NCBI GenBank assembly: GCA_003001975.1
Contig: PVUG01000004.1
Location: forward strand, 186,001-250,000
From: Martelella mediterranea
GTDB lineage: Bacteria > Pseudomonadota > Alphaproteobacteria > Rhizobiales > Rhizobiaceae
Length of the DNA: 64,000 nucleotides
Direction of reading: 5' to 3'
The notes under the pieces were generated by a model. The model saw only the letters and a list, made by a program, of their open reading frames with translations, was not told the origin of the DNA and did no database searches. Positions 57,179-64,000 of this stretch are shown in pieces. Made by a program: the position numbers and the translations under genes. Position 1 is the first letter of the stretch. Each line of letters begins with the position of its first letter.

Positions 57179-58119
57179 GCGATATTCCAACGCCCGATAC
57201 CGGGGCGAAACGCCGTCGCCGGATCCATGCCATTGATGCCGCCCGCGGCATCGCACTGGTCGCCATGGCCGTCTACCACTTCACCTGGGACCTCGATTTC
57301 TTCGGCTATGTGCCGTCCGGCCTTTCAACGCGTGGCGGCTGGGCAATTTTCGCCCATCTGATTGCCGGAAGCTTCCTGTTTCTGGCGGGCTACAGCCTCT
57401 GGATGGCACATGGAAAATCGCTCAGGCCAGAAGCGTTCGCAAAACGCCTCGGCATTCTGGTGCTGGCAAGCATCGCCATCACCATCGTGTCGTACTTCTC
57501 CACACCCAACGCGCTCATCTATTTCGGCATTCTCCATGCCATCGCCGCAGCGTCGATCATCGGGTTGCTGTTTCGGCATGTGCCGGCCGTCATAACGCTG
57601 GTCGTTGCCGTGGCCGCGACTTTGCTGCCGCACGTCGTCAGCTTCGACGCCCTTGACCCATGGTACTTCGCCTGGATCGGCATGGCCGCACATCCGCCGT
57701 CCTCGAACGACTATGTGCCGCTTCTGCCGTGGATCGGGCCGTTTCTGGCAGGCCTTGCTGTCTCGAAGCTCACGCTTTCCTGGCTGAAGCAGCAAAGGCA
57801 GCTTCCGAAGACAGAAAACCTGCTGACCTTTTTCGGCCGCCACAGCCTGATCTTCTATCTTGTGCACCAGCCACTGCTGTTCGGCCTTGTCTATGCGGCA
57901 ACACTCGTCCTGCCGCCCGATCCGGCACCGGCTTATCTTTCCAGCTGTCAGGCGAGTTGCGAAGCGACCGACGACGCGGCCTTCTGCCAGTCCTATTGCA
58001 GCTGCACGCTCGAGTCCTTGAAGCAGGAAGGTCTGTTGGGCCCGCTCATGCGCAACCAGACCGACGACGGGGATGCGGTTGCACTCGGGCGAATAGCGAT
58101 GTCGTGCAGCATTCGTTAG
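57175..58119 (+). CDS. DUF1624 (heparan-alpha-glucosaminide N-acetyltransferase-like) membrane protein
   Basis: 314 residues starting inside the DUF599 stop (ATGA), so translation is coupled. RIHAIDAARGIALVAMAVYHFTWDLDFFG with the conserved His in the first helix is the domain start; seven to eight helices follow, then HSLIFYLVHQPLLFGLVYA. These acyltransferase-fold proteins move acetyl groups across membranes. A 60-residue C-terminal tail carries six cysteines within about 25 residues (SSCQASCEATDD ... FCQSYCSC), which could bind metal or form disulphides. Confidence 0.86.
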   Translation: MSDIPTPDTGAKRRRRIHAIDAARGIALVAMAVYHFTWDLDFFGYVPSGLSTRGGWAIFAHLIAGSFLFLAGYSLWMAHGKSLRPEAFAKRLGILVLASIAITIVSYFSTPNALIYFGILHAIAAASIIGLLFRHVPAVITLVVAVAATLLPHVVSFDALDPWYFAWIGMAAHPPSSNDYVPLLPWIGPFLAGLAVSKLTLSWLKQQRQLPKTENLLTFFGRHSLIFYLVHQPLLFGLVYAATLVLPPDPAPAYLSSCQASCEATDDAAFCQSYCSCTLESLKQEGLLGPLMRNQTDDGDAVALGRIAMSCSIR

Positions 58120-58144
58120 GAAAAGGCCAGCGAGCAGAGCGGGC

Positions 58145-58534
58145 TCAGGTACCGACGCCGATTTCGGCGAGACGCGCGAGGCAGGTTTCCTCGGCGTTAT
58201 CAAGTTCGGTCATCATCTCATCGATATCACGGCGTTTCTGGCGCAAATCCTCGCGCCGGGACTTGATCTCGTCCATGGTCTGCTTGAGTTGATCCATCTC
58301 CGTCGGCGGACGATGGAACAGCGTCAGGATATTCCGGATTTCCGCCAGCGTCAGCCCGATACGGCGGCTGCGGAGTATCTCCTTGATCAGCAGCCGTTCA
58401 TTTTCGCTGTACAGGCGTGTCCGTCCACGGCGTTCGGGCTGCAGCAGGCCTTCATCCTCGTAGAACCGCAGCGTGCGCGTCGAAACTCCGAATTCGCGTG
58501 TCAGTTCGGTTATCGAGTAAAATCGTCTTTGCAA
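58145..58534 (-). CDS. MerR family transcriptional regulator
   Basis: 129 residues. FYSITELTREFGVSTRTLRFYEDEGLLQPERRGRTRLY is the winged helix-turn-helix, followed by a long dimer coiled coil (residues 75-118). There is one cysteine near the C-terminus (ETCLARL), not the paired cysteines of metal sensors. The group (LiuR-like) often controls branched-chain amino-acid breakdown. Targets not identified. Confidence 0.9.
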   Translation of the reverse strand: MQRRFYSITELTREFGVSTRTLRFYEDEGLLQPERRGRTRLYSENERLLIKEILRSRRIGLTLAEIRNILTLFHRPPTEMDQLKQTMDEIKSRREDLRQKRRDIDEMMTELDNAEETCLARLAEIGVGT

Positions 58535-58587
58535 AACGAACCCCCACCGTCGATGATCAAGTGACTAATTTAGTAAACGTTCCGAAA

Positions 58588-60003
58588 TTAAATGTTAAAC
58601 CACCAGGTCGCAATTCCCAAGAACGAGAAAAAGCCAATAACATCTGTGGTTGTAGTCACAAACACGGACGAGGAGATGGCGGGATCGGCGCCCGCCCGGT
58701 CGAGAAGAAGAGGGATCAGAATTCCGGCCATTGCAGCAGCAAACATGTTAATAATCATGGCAGCGGCAACGACGCCGCCAAGTTGTGGGTTATCAAACCA
58801 GTAACCAGCGACTAACGCAATTAGCAGTGCAAAAGCAAGCCCGTTAAACAACCCGACACCGGCTTCCCTGCGAATAATGCGTGCAGCGTTGTAGATATCG
58901 AGGTCGCGGGTGGCGAGCGCGCGCACAGTCACCGTCATCGTCTGGGTCCCGGCATTGCCGCCCATGGAGGCCACCACCGGCATCAGCACCGCCAGCGCGA
59001 TCATCTTGCCGATTGATTCGTCGAACAGGCCAATGACGCTGGCCGAAAGAAACGCCGTGCCCATGTTGATCAGCAGCCAGCCGAAGCGCGAACGCACCGC
59101 ACGCACGATATTATCGGACAGTTCTTCGTCGCCGACACCGCCAAGACGTTTGATATCTTCGTCCGCTTCCTCGTGGATGACGTCGACCACATCATCAATG
59201 GTCAAGACACCGACGAGCCGGTTGTTATTGTCGACAACGGCCGCGGAAAGCAGGTCGTACTGTTCAAACACCTGCGCGGCCTCCTCCTGATCGAGCTCAG
59301 CGTCGATCGGATGGTTGGTCTCGCGCATGATCGTCTCAATCTTGACCTGCCGCTTGGTGCGCAAAATGCTGTCGAGATCGACCGCGCCGAGCAGGCGGAA
59401 CGTCGGATCCACCACGAATATCTGCGAGAAGGAATCGGGCAGGTCGTCGTCCTCGCGCATGTAGTCGATAGTCTGTCCCACCGTCCAGAACGGCGGAACC
59501 GCCACGAATTCCGTCTGCATGCGCCGGCCGGCGGAGCTTTCGGGATAATCCAGAGACCGGATCAACCGTATGCGCTCGGTAAACGGCAGTCTGGCGAGGA
59601 TATCCTCGCGCTCCTGATCGGCAAGGTCTTCCAGAATATAGACCGCATCATCCGAATCGAGCGCGCTCAGCGCACTGACGAGCTGTTCGCTGGGCAGCGA
59701 TTCAATGATGTTGAGGCGGATCGCCTCGTCCACCTCGGTCAGCGCCGTCAGGTCGAATTCGGCGCCGAGAAGGCGCACCAGTTCCGGGCGGCTTTCGTAA
59801 TCGAGCGCCTCGATAACGTCGCCGAGCTCGGATTCATGAAGGCTTGCGACCTGCTCGTGCAGAAACTCGGTATCCGCTTCGGCAATCGCCTGCTGGACAC
59901 CGGCCAGAAATTCGGCGCTGACCGCACCTTCCTCGTTATAGATATCACGCACCTGTTCGCGCGCTTCCGACTGACCCGGCAATTCTTCATCCAGATGGCT
60001 CAT
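58588..60003 (-). CDS. mgtE: Magnesium transporter MgtE
   Basis: 471 residues. N-domain superhelix (about 30-150), two CBS domains (about 155-275; FSQIFVVDPTFRLLGAVDL and DLLSAAVVDNNNRLVGVLTIDDVVDVI), then five membrane helices with the pore motif MPVVASMGGNAGTQTMTVTVRALATRDL. The CBS and N domains gate the channel by magnesium. Transcribed from the 60.0-60.4 kb gap. Confidence 0.95.
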   Translation of the reverse strand: MSHLDEELPGQSEAREQVRDIYNEEGAVSAEFLAGVQQAIAEADTEFLHEQVASLHESELGDVIEALDYESRPELVRLLGAEFDLTALTEVDEAIRLNIIESLPSEQLVSALSALDSDDAVYILEDLADQEREDILARLPFTERIRLIRSLDYPESSAGRRMQTEFVAVPPFWTVGQTIDYMREDDDLPDSFSQIFVVDPTFRLLGAVDLDSILRTKRQVKIETIMRETNHPIDAELDQEEAAQVFEQYDLLSAAVVDNNNRLVGVLTIDDVVDVIHEEADEDIKRLGGVGDEELSDNIVRAVRSRFGWLLINMGTAFLSASVIGLFDESIGKMIALAVLMPVVASMGGNAGTQTMTVTVRALATRDLDIYNAARIIRREAGVGLFNGLAFALLIALVAGYWFDNPQLGGVVAAAMIINMFAAAMAGILIPLLLDRAGADPAISSSVFVTTTTDVIGFFSFLGIATWWFNI

Positions 60004-60439
60004 TTTGGAAACCTTTCTGTCAGCAACGCTGCCCTCACCGCGCGGTTCCAGCCGCGCTCACCTCTTAATGGGTTTCACCCGGAAATGAAATCGCTCCGGC
60101 ATAACCTTTTCTTACTACGCAGATGTAACAGACCCGGCGGAATGAACAGACAGCACTATCGGGCGAAACGACCCAAAAGGCACGGCCCCGCCCCGGCTTG
60201 ATGCGGAAGCGCGCGCGGAACAGCTCTCCCGTTGCTGCTGGCCGAAACTATCTTACAGGATCTGGACTGATCCGGAGGCCAAAGGTTCCCCTCCCGTCCG
60301 GAATGCCGTTTGACTATCGACGGAACGGCTCCTATCAGAGTGCATCGACATGGCGGGAAGCCCTTCCTTGCTGTCGTGCATCGTCTGCCGTGCGAAAAAC
60401 AGATAAACTGGCAGACAAAGCGGGTAAGGTGCGAAACCC
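60004..60439. other. mgtE / GGDEF-EAL divergent gap
   Basis: 436 bp. The leader of mgtE contains a GCGCGG/CCGCGC hairpin near 60045; no M-box or other known riboswitch core is seen. The plus half has no credible gene (an 81-codon frame at 60198 has no ribosome site). Confidence 0.4.
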
Positions 60440-63136
60440 GTGATCATTCAGAGCCCGGCGCCGTCGGCAAATCAAAAGGCAAGCGGGCAGAACGCAGGCA
60501 ACAGGGGAGCATGCGATGCAATCGCGAATCGGCACATTTCTGCGGATTCCGCCATGGCGACGTTGAAAAAAGGCGGAATACCGCGCGATCGGCGCTCAAC
60601 GATCCGGCTTTTTGCCGTTCTGACCGTCCTGTTCTTCGGGTCTCTGGCGGCGGCAACGGTATTCGGCAGCCTGTTTATCCACGATGCAATCCGCCAGGAA
60701 CGTCAGCAACAGGCCGAAGCACGGGCGGAAGGCTTTGCCAAGGCCCTGAAGACGATATTGCAGATGACCGACAATGTCGGCCGCGCGCTGATCTCGACCT
60801 TCGACGACGGCAATCCCGATATCTACCGCACATCCGTGAGCACATATCTGGCAAGTGCACCGTGGACAAAGGCTGTTATTCTGCGCGATGACGGCGCTAG
60901 CATCGTTGTGCCCCAGGCAGTATCCGATGCCATGCTGGCCCTGCCGGTTCCCTCCGAAGACGCCGACGGGCGCAAGATTTTCGGCCCCTACACGCTGCAA
61001 AACGGCGAGCGGGTTCTGGTCTATCGCTACGCTTCCGCCAACGGCAATCTCGAACTTGTCGTCGGGTTCGAGGCGATCCTCGAAGCCATTGGCCTGCTTG
61101 AACTGGAAGCAACGACGCAGTTGAGCGTGCAGACCGCCATTGCCCCCGACCCGACCGAAATTGCCTCTGTCGGCGATGATATGCCACTGGAAAACGCCGC
61201 CCGCCAGAACATCAACATCGCCAATGCGAGGTGGACCGTCAGCGTCTCGCCGCGTACACTTTCCGAAGGTCCGTTTGACTGGATTCTGGCATTCCGCCTC
61301 GCCGTCGGCCTTTTGCTGCTGGTTTTCGTAGCACCGCTGGCGGCCCTGCTGATCCTGCTCAGAGCGCGCCTGCGCGACAATATCAATATTCGCCGCAGCA
61401 TGATGGAGGTGGAGAACCTCTCTCTCCATCTCGATGTTGCGCTCAACGCCTCCAATATCGGCCTGTGGGAACATGATATGGAGACCGGCGAGCAGATCTG
61501 GGACGACCAGATCCTGAGAATCTACGGTATCGAGGGGCAAAGCAATATACAGAGCTTCGAAAGCTGGCGCGCGTGGCTTCATCCCGAAGATCGCACACGT
61601 TTCAGGCGCTTCAGCTGGGAAGCCATCAAAAAGAACAATGGTTTCCGCAGCGAATACCGGATCATCGACGCCAATGGTCAGGAAAAGACCATTCGCTCGG
61701 CCGGAAACGCCTATCGCAGCGCCGACGGGCGCCGCAAAATCGTTGGCGTCAACTGGGACGTTTCGGCCGACAAGGTTCTTCAGGAAGCATTGAGCGAGGC
61801 CAAGGTGCGGGCCGAAGCCCAGAATGTCGCGCTTGAGGACGCCCGCGCACGGATGGAGCAGATCGCGCTTCAGGACACGCTGACGGGCATTCCCAACCGG
61901 CGCCATTTCGAAAAACGCCTGGAGGCCGCACAAACCGGCGATGCACTGCCGGAAGGCATGCGGATTGTGCTTATCGACCTCGATGGCTTCAAGACCATCA
62001 ACGATACGATGGGCCATTTCTTCGGCGACGATGTTCTGCGCTATGCCGCCGATATCTTCACGAAAAATCTCGGCCCGAACGACTTTCTGGCCAGAACGGG
62101 CGGCGATGAATTCGTTGCCCTGATGCCCGCCGACAGCGATGCGGAGAGCTTTGCCGCAGCGGTTGAATCAGCGTTTTCGAAGCCGGTGCATATCGCCGGA
62201 CGCATGTGCAGGCTCGGCGTCAGCCTCGGCATCGCGACAGCGCAGGATTCAAGGGATTCTGCCTCCGATCTGCTGATCAAGGCCGATCTTGCCCTCTACG
62301 AGGCAAAGAACCGCGGACGCGGGCGCACGGTCAACTACACCAGCAATCTGATGGACAAGACATTTTCCCACAAACGTCTTGTCGATGAAATTCAGGAAGC
62401 CGTCGAGGCAGGAGAAATCACCGCCCACTACCAGCCGATCTTCGATGTCGAAACCTCAACGATTGCAGGCGTCGAGGCGCTGGCCCGCTGGCAACATCCG
62501 CGCCGCGGCCTGCAGGAACCGAAAATCTTCCTCGGCGTGGCCGAGCAGCTCGGCCTGCTGCATGAAATTGACGATACCGTCTTCCGAAGGGCGCTTTCGA
62601 CAATGGAGCGCTGCGCGGCGGACGGCATGCCGCTATCCGGCATATCCGTCAATATTTCCGCCCAGCGCCTGCGCGATCCGCAACTCCTCGATCAGCTCTC
62701 CGCTCTCGGCCTGCCGGCAGGCATCGTAAATTTCGAACTGCTGGAATCCATCCCTTTCGACAGCCCCGATTCCGAATTGATCAAGACGGTCAACGCCATC
62801 AGAAAGCTTGGCATCGGCATCGATCTCGACGATTTCGGTTCGGGATACGCCTCTCTCGTCGGACTGACCCGGGTCCGACCGGACCGGCTCAAGATTGCCG
62901 GACAGCTCGTGGCGCCGATCATCGATTCAGAGGAGAGCCTGCTGATTGTCGAAACGATTGCCCGCATCGCCAGATCCTTCGGCATCGAAGTCATCTGCGA
63001 AGGCGTGACATCGCAGGCTCATGCCGAGAAGCTGAAAGCGCTGGGCTGCGTTCTGCAACAGGGCTATTATTTCTCGCGGCCGATGGATGAAGATCAACTC
63101 ATTGCGTTTCTGCGCGCCCGCAGCAGCCCGGCATAA
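60440..63136 (+). CDS. Membrane-anchored PAS-GGDEF-EAL cyclic-di-GMP protein
   Basis: Up to 898 residues. GTG 60440 has AAGGTG eight bases before; ATG 60554 (MATLKKGGIPRDRRS) would remove 38 residues and sits inside the stop of a 16-codon frame at 60516 that has GGGGAG before it, so coupled translation is possible. Two membrane helices (near residues 56-78 and 282-305) flank a periplasmic sensor of about 200 residues. A PAS/PAC unit (about 330-445), GGDEF (GGDEF near 553; the RxxD site reads GPND, so it is lost) and EAL (VEALARW near 677, NISAQRL, ELLES, DDFGSGY) follow; the family EGVET is EGVTS. Confidence 0.9.
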   Translation: MIIQSPAPSANQKASGQNAGNRGACDAIANRHISADSAMATLKKGGIPRDRRSTIRLFAVLTVLFFGSLAAATVFGSLFIHDAIRQERQQQAEARAEGFAKALKTILQMTDNVGRALISTFDDGNPDIYRTSVSTYLASAPWTKAVILRDDGASIVVPQAVSDAMLALPVPSEDADGRKIFGPYTLQNGERVLVYRYASANGNLELVVGFEAILEAIGLLELEATTQLSVQTAIAPDPTEIASVGDDMPLENAARQNINIANARWTVSVSPRTLSEGPFDWILAFRLAVGLLLLVFVAPLAALLILLRARLRDNINIRRSMMEVENLSLHLDVALNASNIGLWEHDMETGEQIWDDQILRIYGIEGQSNIQSFESWRAWLHPEDRTRFRRFSWEAIKKNNGFRSEYRIIDANGQEKTIRSAGNAYRSADGRRKIVGVNWDVSADKVLQEALSEAKVRAEAQNVALEDARARMEQIALQDTLTGIPNRRHFEKRLEAAQTGDALPEGMRIVLIDLDGFKTINDTMGHFFGDDVLRYAADIFTKNLGPNDFLARTGGDEFVALMPADSDAESFAAAVESAFSKPVHIAGRMCRLGVSLGIATAQDSRDSASDLLIKADLALYEAKNRGRGRTVNYTSNLMDKTFSHKRLVDEIQEAVEAGEITAHYQPIFDVETSTIAGVEALARWQHPRRGLQEPKIFLGVAEQLGLLHEIDDTVFRRALSTMERCAADGMPLSGISVNISAQRLRDPQLLDQLSALGLPAGIVNFELLESIPFDSPDSELIKTVNAIRKLGIGIDLDDFGSGYASLVGLTRVRPDRLKIAGQLVAPIIDSEESLLIVETIARIARSFGIEVICEGVTSQAHAEKLKALGCVLQQGYYFSRPMDEDQLIAFLRARSSPA

Positions 63137-63299
63137 ATGGCACTGGAATTTTCAGCCTGCCGTGGCTGCATCCCGCGACATGCACGATGCGCATACCTTC
63201 TATGCCGAGATGGCACTGCACATATCACAAGAAAAAACGTATATAGAGATCAACACAGTGATTGAGCCGAAATCAAAACGATTTGATGAACGTTAGATC

Positions 63300-63451
63300 G
63301 CTTGGCCCGGTCTCCGGGTAGAAATTCGAAGCCGCGCACTCCTCCTCCTCCCAGCGCGCTTCGATGGGTTGACGGCGCTCCTCCTCCCAGTCGTCGACCA
63401 ACGCAAATGACGCTCACCGGATCCTCCTCCCCCGGTGAGCGTTATTTTTTT
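63300..63451 (+). ncRNA. ar14/NfeR1-like small RNA with three anti-Shine-Dalgarno loops
   Basis: Three consecutive hairpins each show a CCTCCTCCC-type loop: hairpin 1 63327-63363 (loop 63341-63352), hairpin 2 63367-63399 (loop CCTCCTCCC at 63380-63388) and hairpin 3 63410-63442 (perfect 11-bp stem ACGCTCACCGG/CCGGTGAGCGT), which with the T-run to 63451 ends the RNA. This architecture and the length of about 125 nt fit the alphaproteobacterial ar14 family (Sinorhizobium NfeR1), related in design to Rhodobacter CcsR/cuckoo RNAs, which block ribosome binding of target mRNAs. The exact 5' end is uncertain (63300-63327). Confidence 0.85.
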
Positions 63452-63544
63452 GCGCTCTTCAAAAGCTGCCTTTCACTTTCTTCACCTGTACGCATGGGCA
63501 AAACCGATCCCTTTGCGGTCGCATCCGGCCAGGCTCTGAAACGT

Positions 63545-63638
63545 CATGCGCTGTGTGCATGGCGGCTTTACCGTAACCCCACTGACAGCCTCGCACCGAA
63601 TGAACTATATCCAAGTCATCAGAGATTGAGGCGCAAAG
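63545..63638 (+). repeat. Promoter-leader repeat of the DUF1127 gene, copy 1
   Basis: Matches 63907-64000 at an offset of 362 bases; the last 47 bases (63592-63638) are identical in both copies. Confidence 0.9.
63582..63610 (+). promoter_or_regulatory. Sigma-70-like promoter of the DUF1127 gene
   Basis: -35 CTGACA (63582-63587), 17-bp spacer, -10 CTATAT (63605-63610); matches the alphaproteobacterial CTTGAC-N17-CTATAT consensus. Predicted start near 63617, leader about 50 nt. Confidence 0.75.
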
Positions 63639-63667
63639 CAGCGCCACAGAAAAGAGGAGAGAAGATC

Positions 63668-63811
63668 ATGAGCATGGCTCGTTCGTTCAATAACTGGATC
63701 AAGTATCGTCAGACCGTTTCCGAACTCGGTCGCATGAATGCACGCGAACTGTCCGACCTGGGCATCAACCGCGAAGACATTCGCCGCGTTGCTCGCAAGG
63801 CCGCATTCTAA
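63668..63811 (+). CDS. DUF1127 small basic protein
   Basis: 47 residues from ATG 63668 with AGGAG upstream; longer frames in this region are not real. It begins MSMARSFNNWIKYRQTVSEL and carries the domain core GRMNARELSDLGINREDI. Arginine-rich short DUF1127 proteins are present in several copies per genome in Rhizobiales, help adaptation to stress and phosphate limitation, and in Rhodobacter (CcaF1) bind RNA. A strong promoter precedes it and a terminator follows. It is likely the first of at least two tandem copies. Confidence 0.92.
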   Translation: MSMARSFNNWIKYRQTVSELGRMNARELSDLGINREDIRRVARKAAF

Positions 63812-63834
63812 GCGCCTTTAAACGCGATCTGCAA

Positions 63835-63871
63835 AAGCCCCACGCCGCATACCGGCGCGGGGCTTTTTTTT
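63835..63871 (+). terminator. Rho-independent terminator after DUF1127
   Basis: Stem GCCCC-A-CGCCG (63837-63847) / CGGCG-C-GGGGC (63853-63863), one mismatch, then eight T. Confidence 0.92.
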
Positions 63872-63906
63872 GTGCCAGAAGGCCAGCAATCCGGCGCTTT
63901 CAGCGC

Positions 63907-64000
63907 CATGCACGCGCTGCATAGCGGCTTTACCGCAAACCCACTGACTGCCGCGCACCGAATGAACTATATCCAAGTCATCAGAGATTGAGGCGCAAAG
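63907..64000 (+). repeat. Promoter-leader repeat of a second DUF1127-type unit, copy 2
   Basis: Copy of 63545-63638 with -35 CTGACT (63944-63949), 17-bp spacer and -10 CTATAT (63967-63972). It runs off the window end; a second DUF1127 gene is expected about 30 bases beyond it. Confidence 0.85.

Noticed and set aside
60198-60443. 81-codon frame in the mgtE/GGDEF gap
   Set aside because: No ribosome site, no motif, composition of non-coding DNA.
63302-63667. Long N-terminal extension of the DUF1127 frame (start at 63302)
   Set aside because: It would translate the small RNA and promoter; the domain and ribosome site put the start at 63668.

Overview
The window is chromosomal DNA of an alphaproteobacterium, almost certainly of the order Rhizobiales. 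The evidence is high GC, dense coding, an aapJQMP general amino-acid permease divergent from metC, a DUF3126 gene beside cysE, an Omp25-type porin, clan-AA retropepsin and CHCC zinc-finger genes, and an NfeR1/ar14-like small RNA beside a DUF1127 gene. The genus cannot be fixed from the window; a Martelella/Hoeflea-like relative would fit. No tRNA, rRNA, CRISPR array, insertion sequence or prophage is visible.

Layout. 1-5.4 kb: 3' part of an autotransporter adhesin, then a large AsmA/YhdP-like inner-membrane protein on the minus strand. 5.6-13.1 kb: Bcp-type peroxiredoxin, DEAD-box helicase, RutF-like flavin reductase, periplasmic binding protein, rpe, DUF2259, purB and an RBBP9-type hydrolase. 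13.4-21.8 kb: PAS-GGDEF-EAL protein, pyrG, secG, tpiA and parE, mostly housekeeping. 21.85-22.36 kb: a composite of palindromic repeats. 22.4-29.8 kb: patatin, membrane alpha/beta hydrolase, L,D-transpeptidase, FMN reductase, a degenerate CitE-like protein, a flavin reductase/nitroreductase pair and an exported protein of unknown function. 29.9-31.6 kb: two tandem glycosyltransferase-25 paralogues. 31.7-38.7 kb: thrS, porin, Lrp regulator, uracil-DNA-glycosylase-like protein, histidine kinase, GNAT and dgkA. 38.8-42.4 kb: divergent cobT/cobS, an aspartic protease and a TSUP transporter. 42.4-48.5 kb: a candidate orphan small RNA, DUF3126, cysE, alpha/beta hydrolase, zinc-finger protein, FAD monooxygenase, SH3 protein and metC. 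48.9-53.2 kb: aapJQMP. 53.2-53.95 kb: an atypical PIN-like gene that looks acquired. 54-60 kb: DUF1489, sdaA, a 33-codon membrane-protein gene, DUF599, DUF1624, MerR and mgtE. 60.4-64 kb: a second GGDEF-EAL protein, the ar14-like RNA and the first of apparently tandem DUF1127 genes.

Together the genes mostly serve central metabolism (nucleotides, serine/cysteine/methionine, cobamide), envelope maintenance (YhdP-like, porin, L,D-transpeptidase, DgkA, GT25) and signalling (two c-di-GMP enzymes, a histidine kinase, Lrp and MerR regulators). The most interesting material is small or non-coding: the RNA with three CCUCCUCCC loops next to a duplicated DUF1127 promoter; a terminator with no gene in front of it at 42.6 kb; the 33-residue membrane protein whose leader carries a CCUCC-loop hairpin; and the covarying inverted palindromes after parE. 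Where several start codons were possible, the start was chosen by Shine-Dalgarno spacing and family length, and this is stated in each entry.
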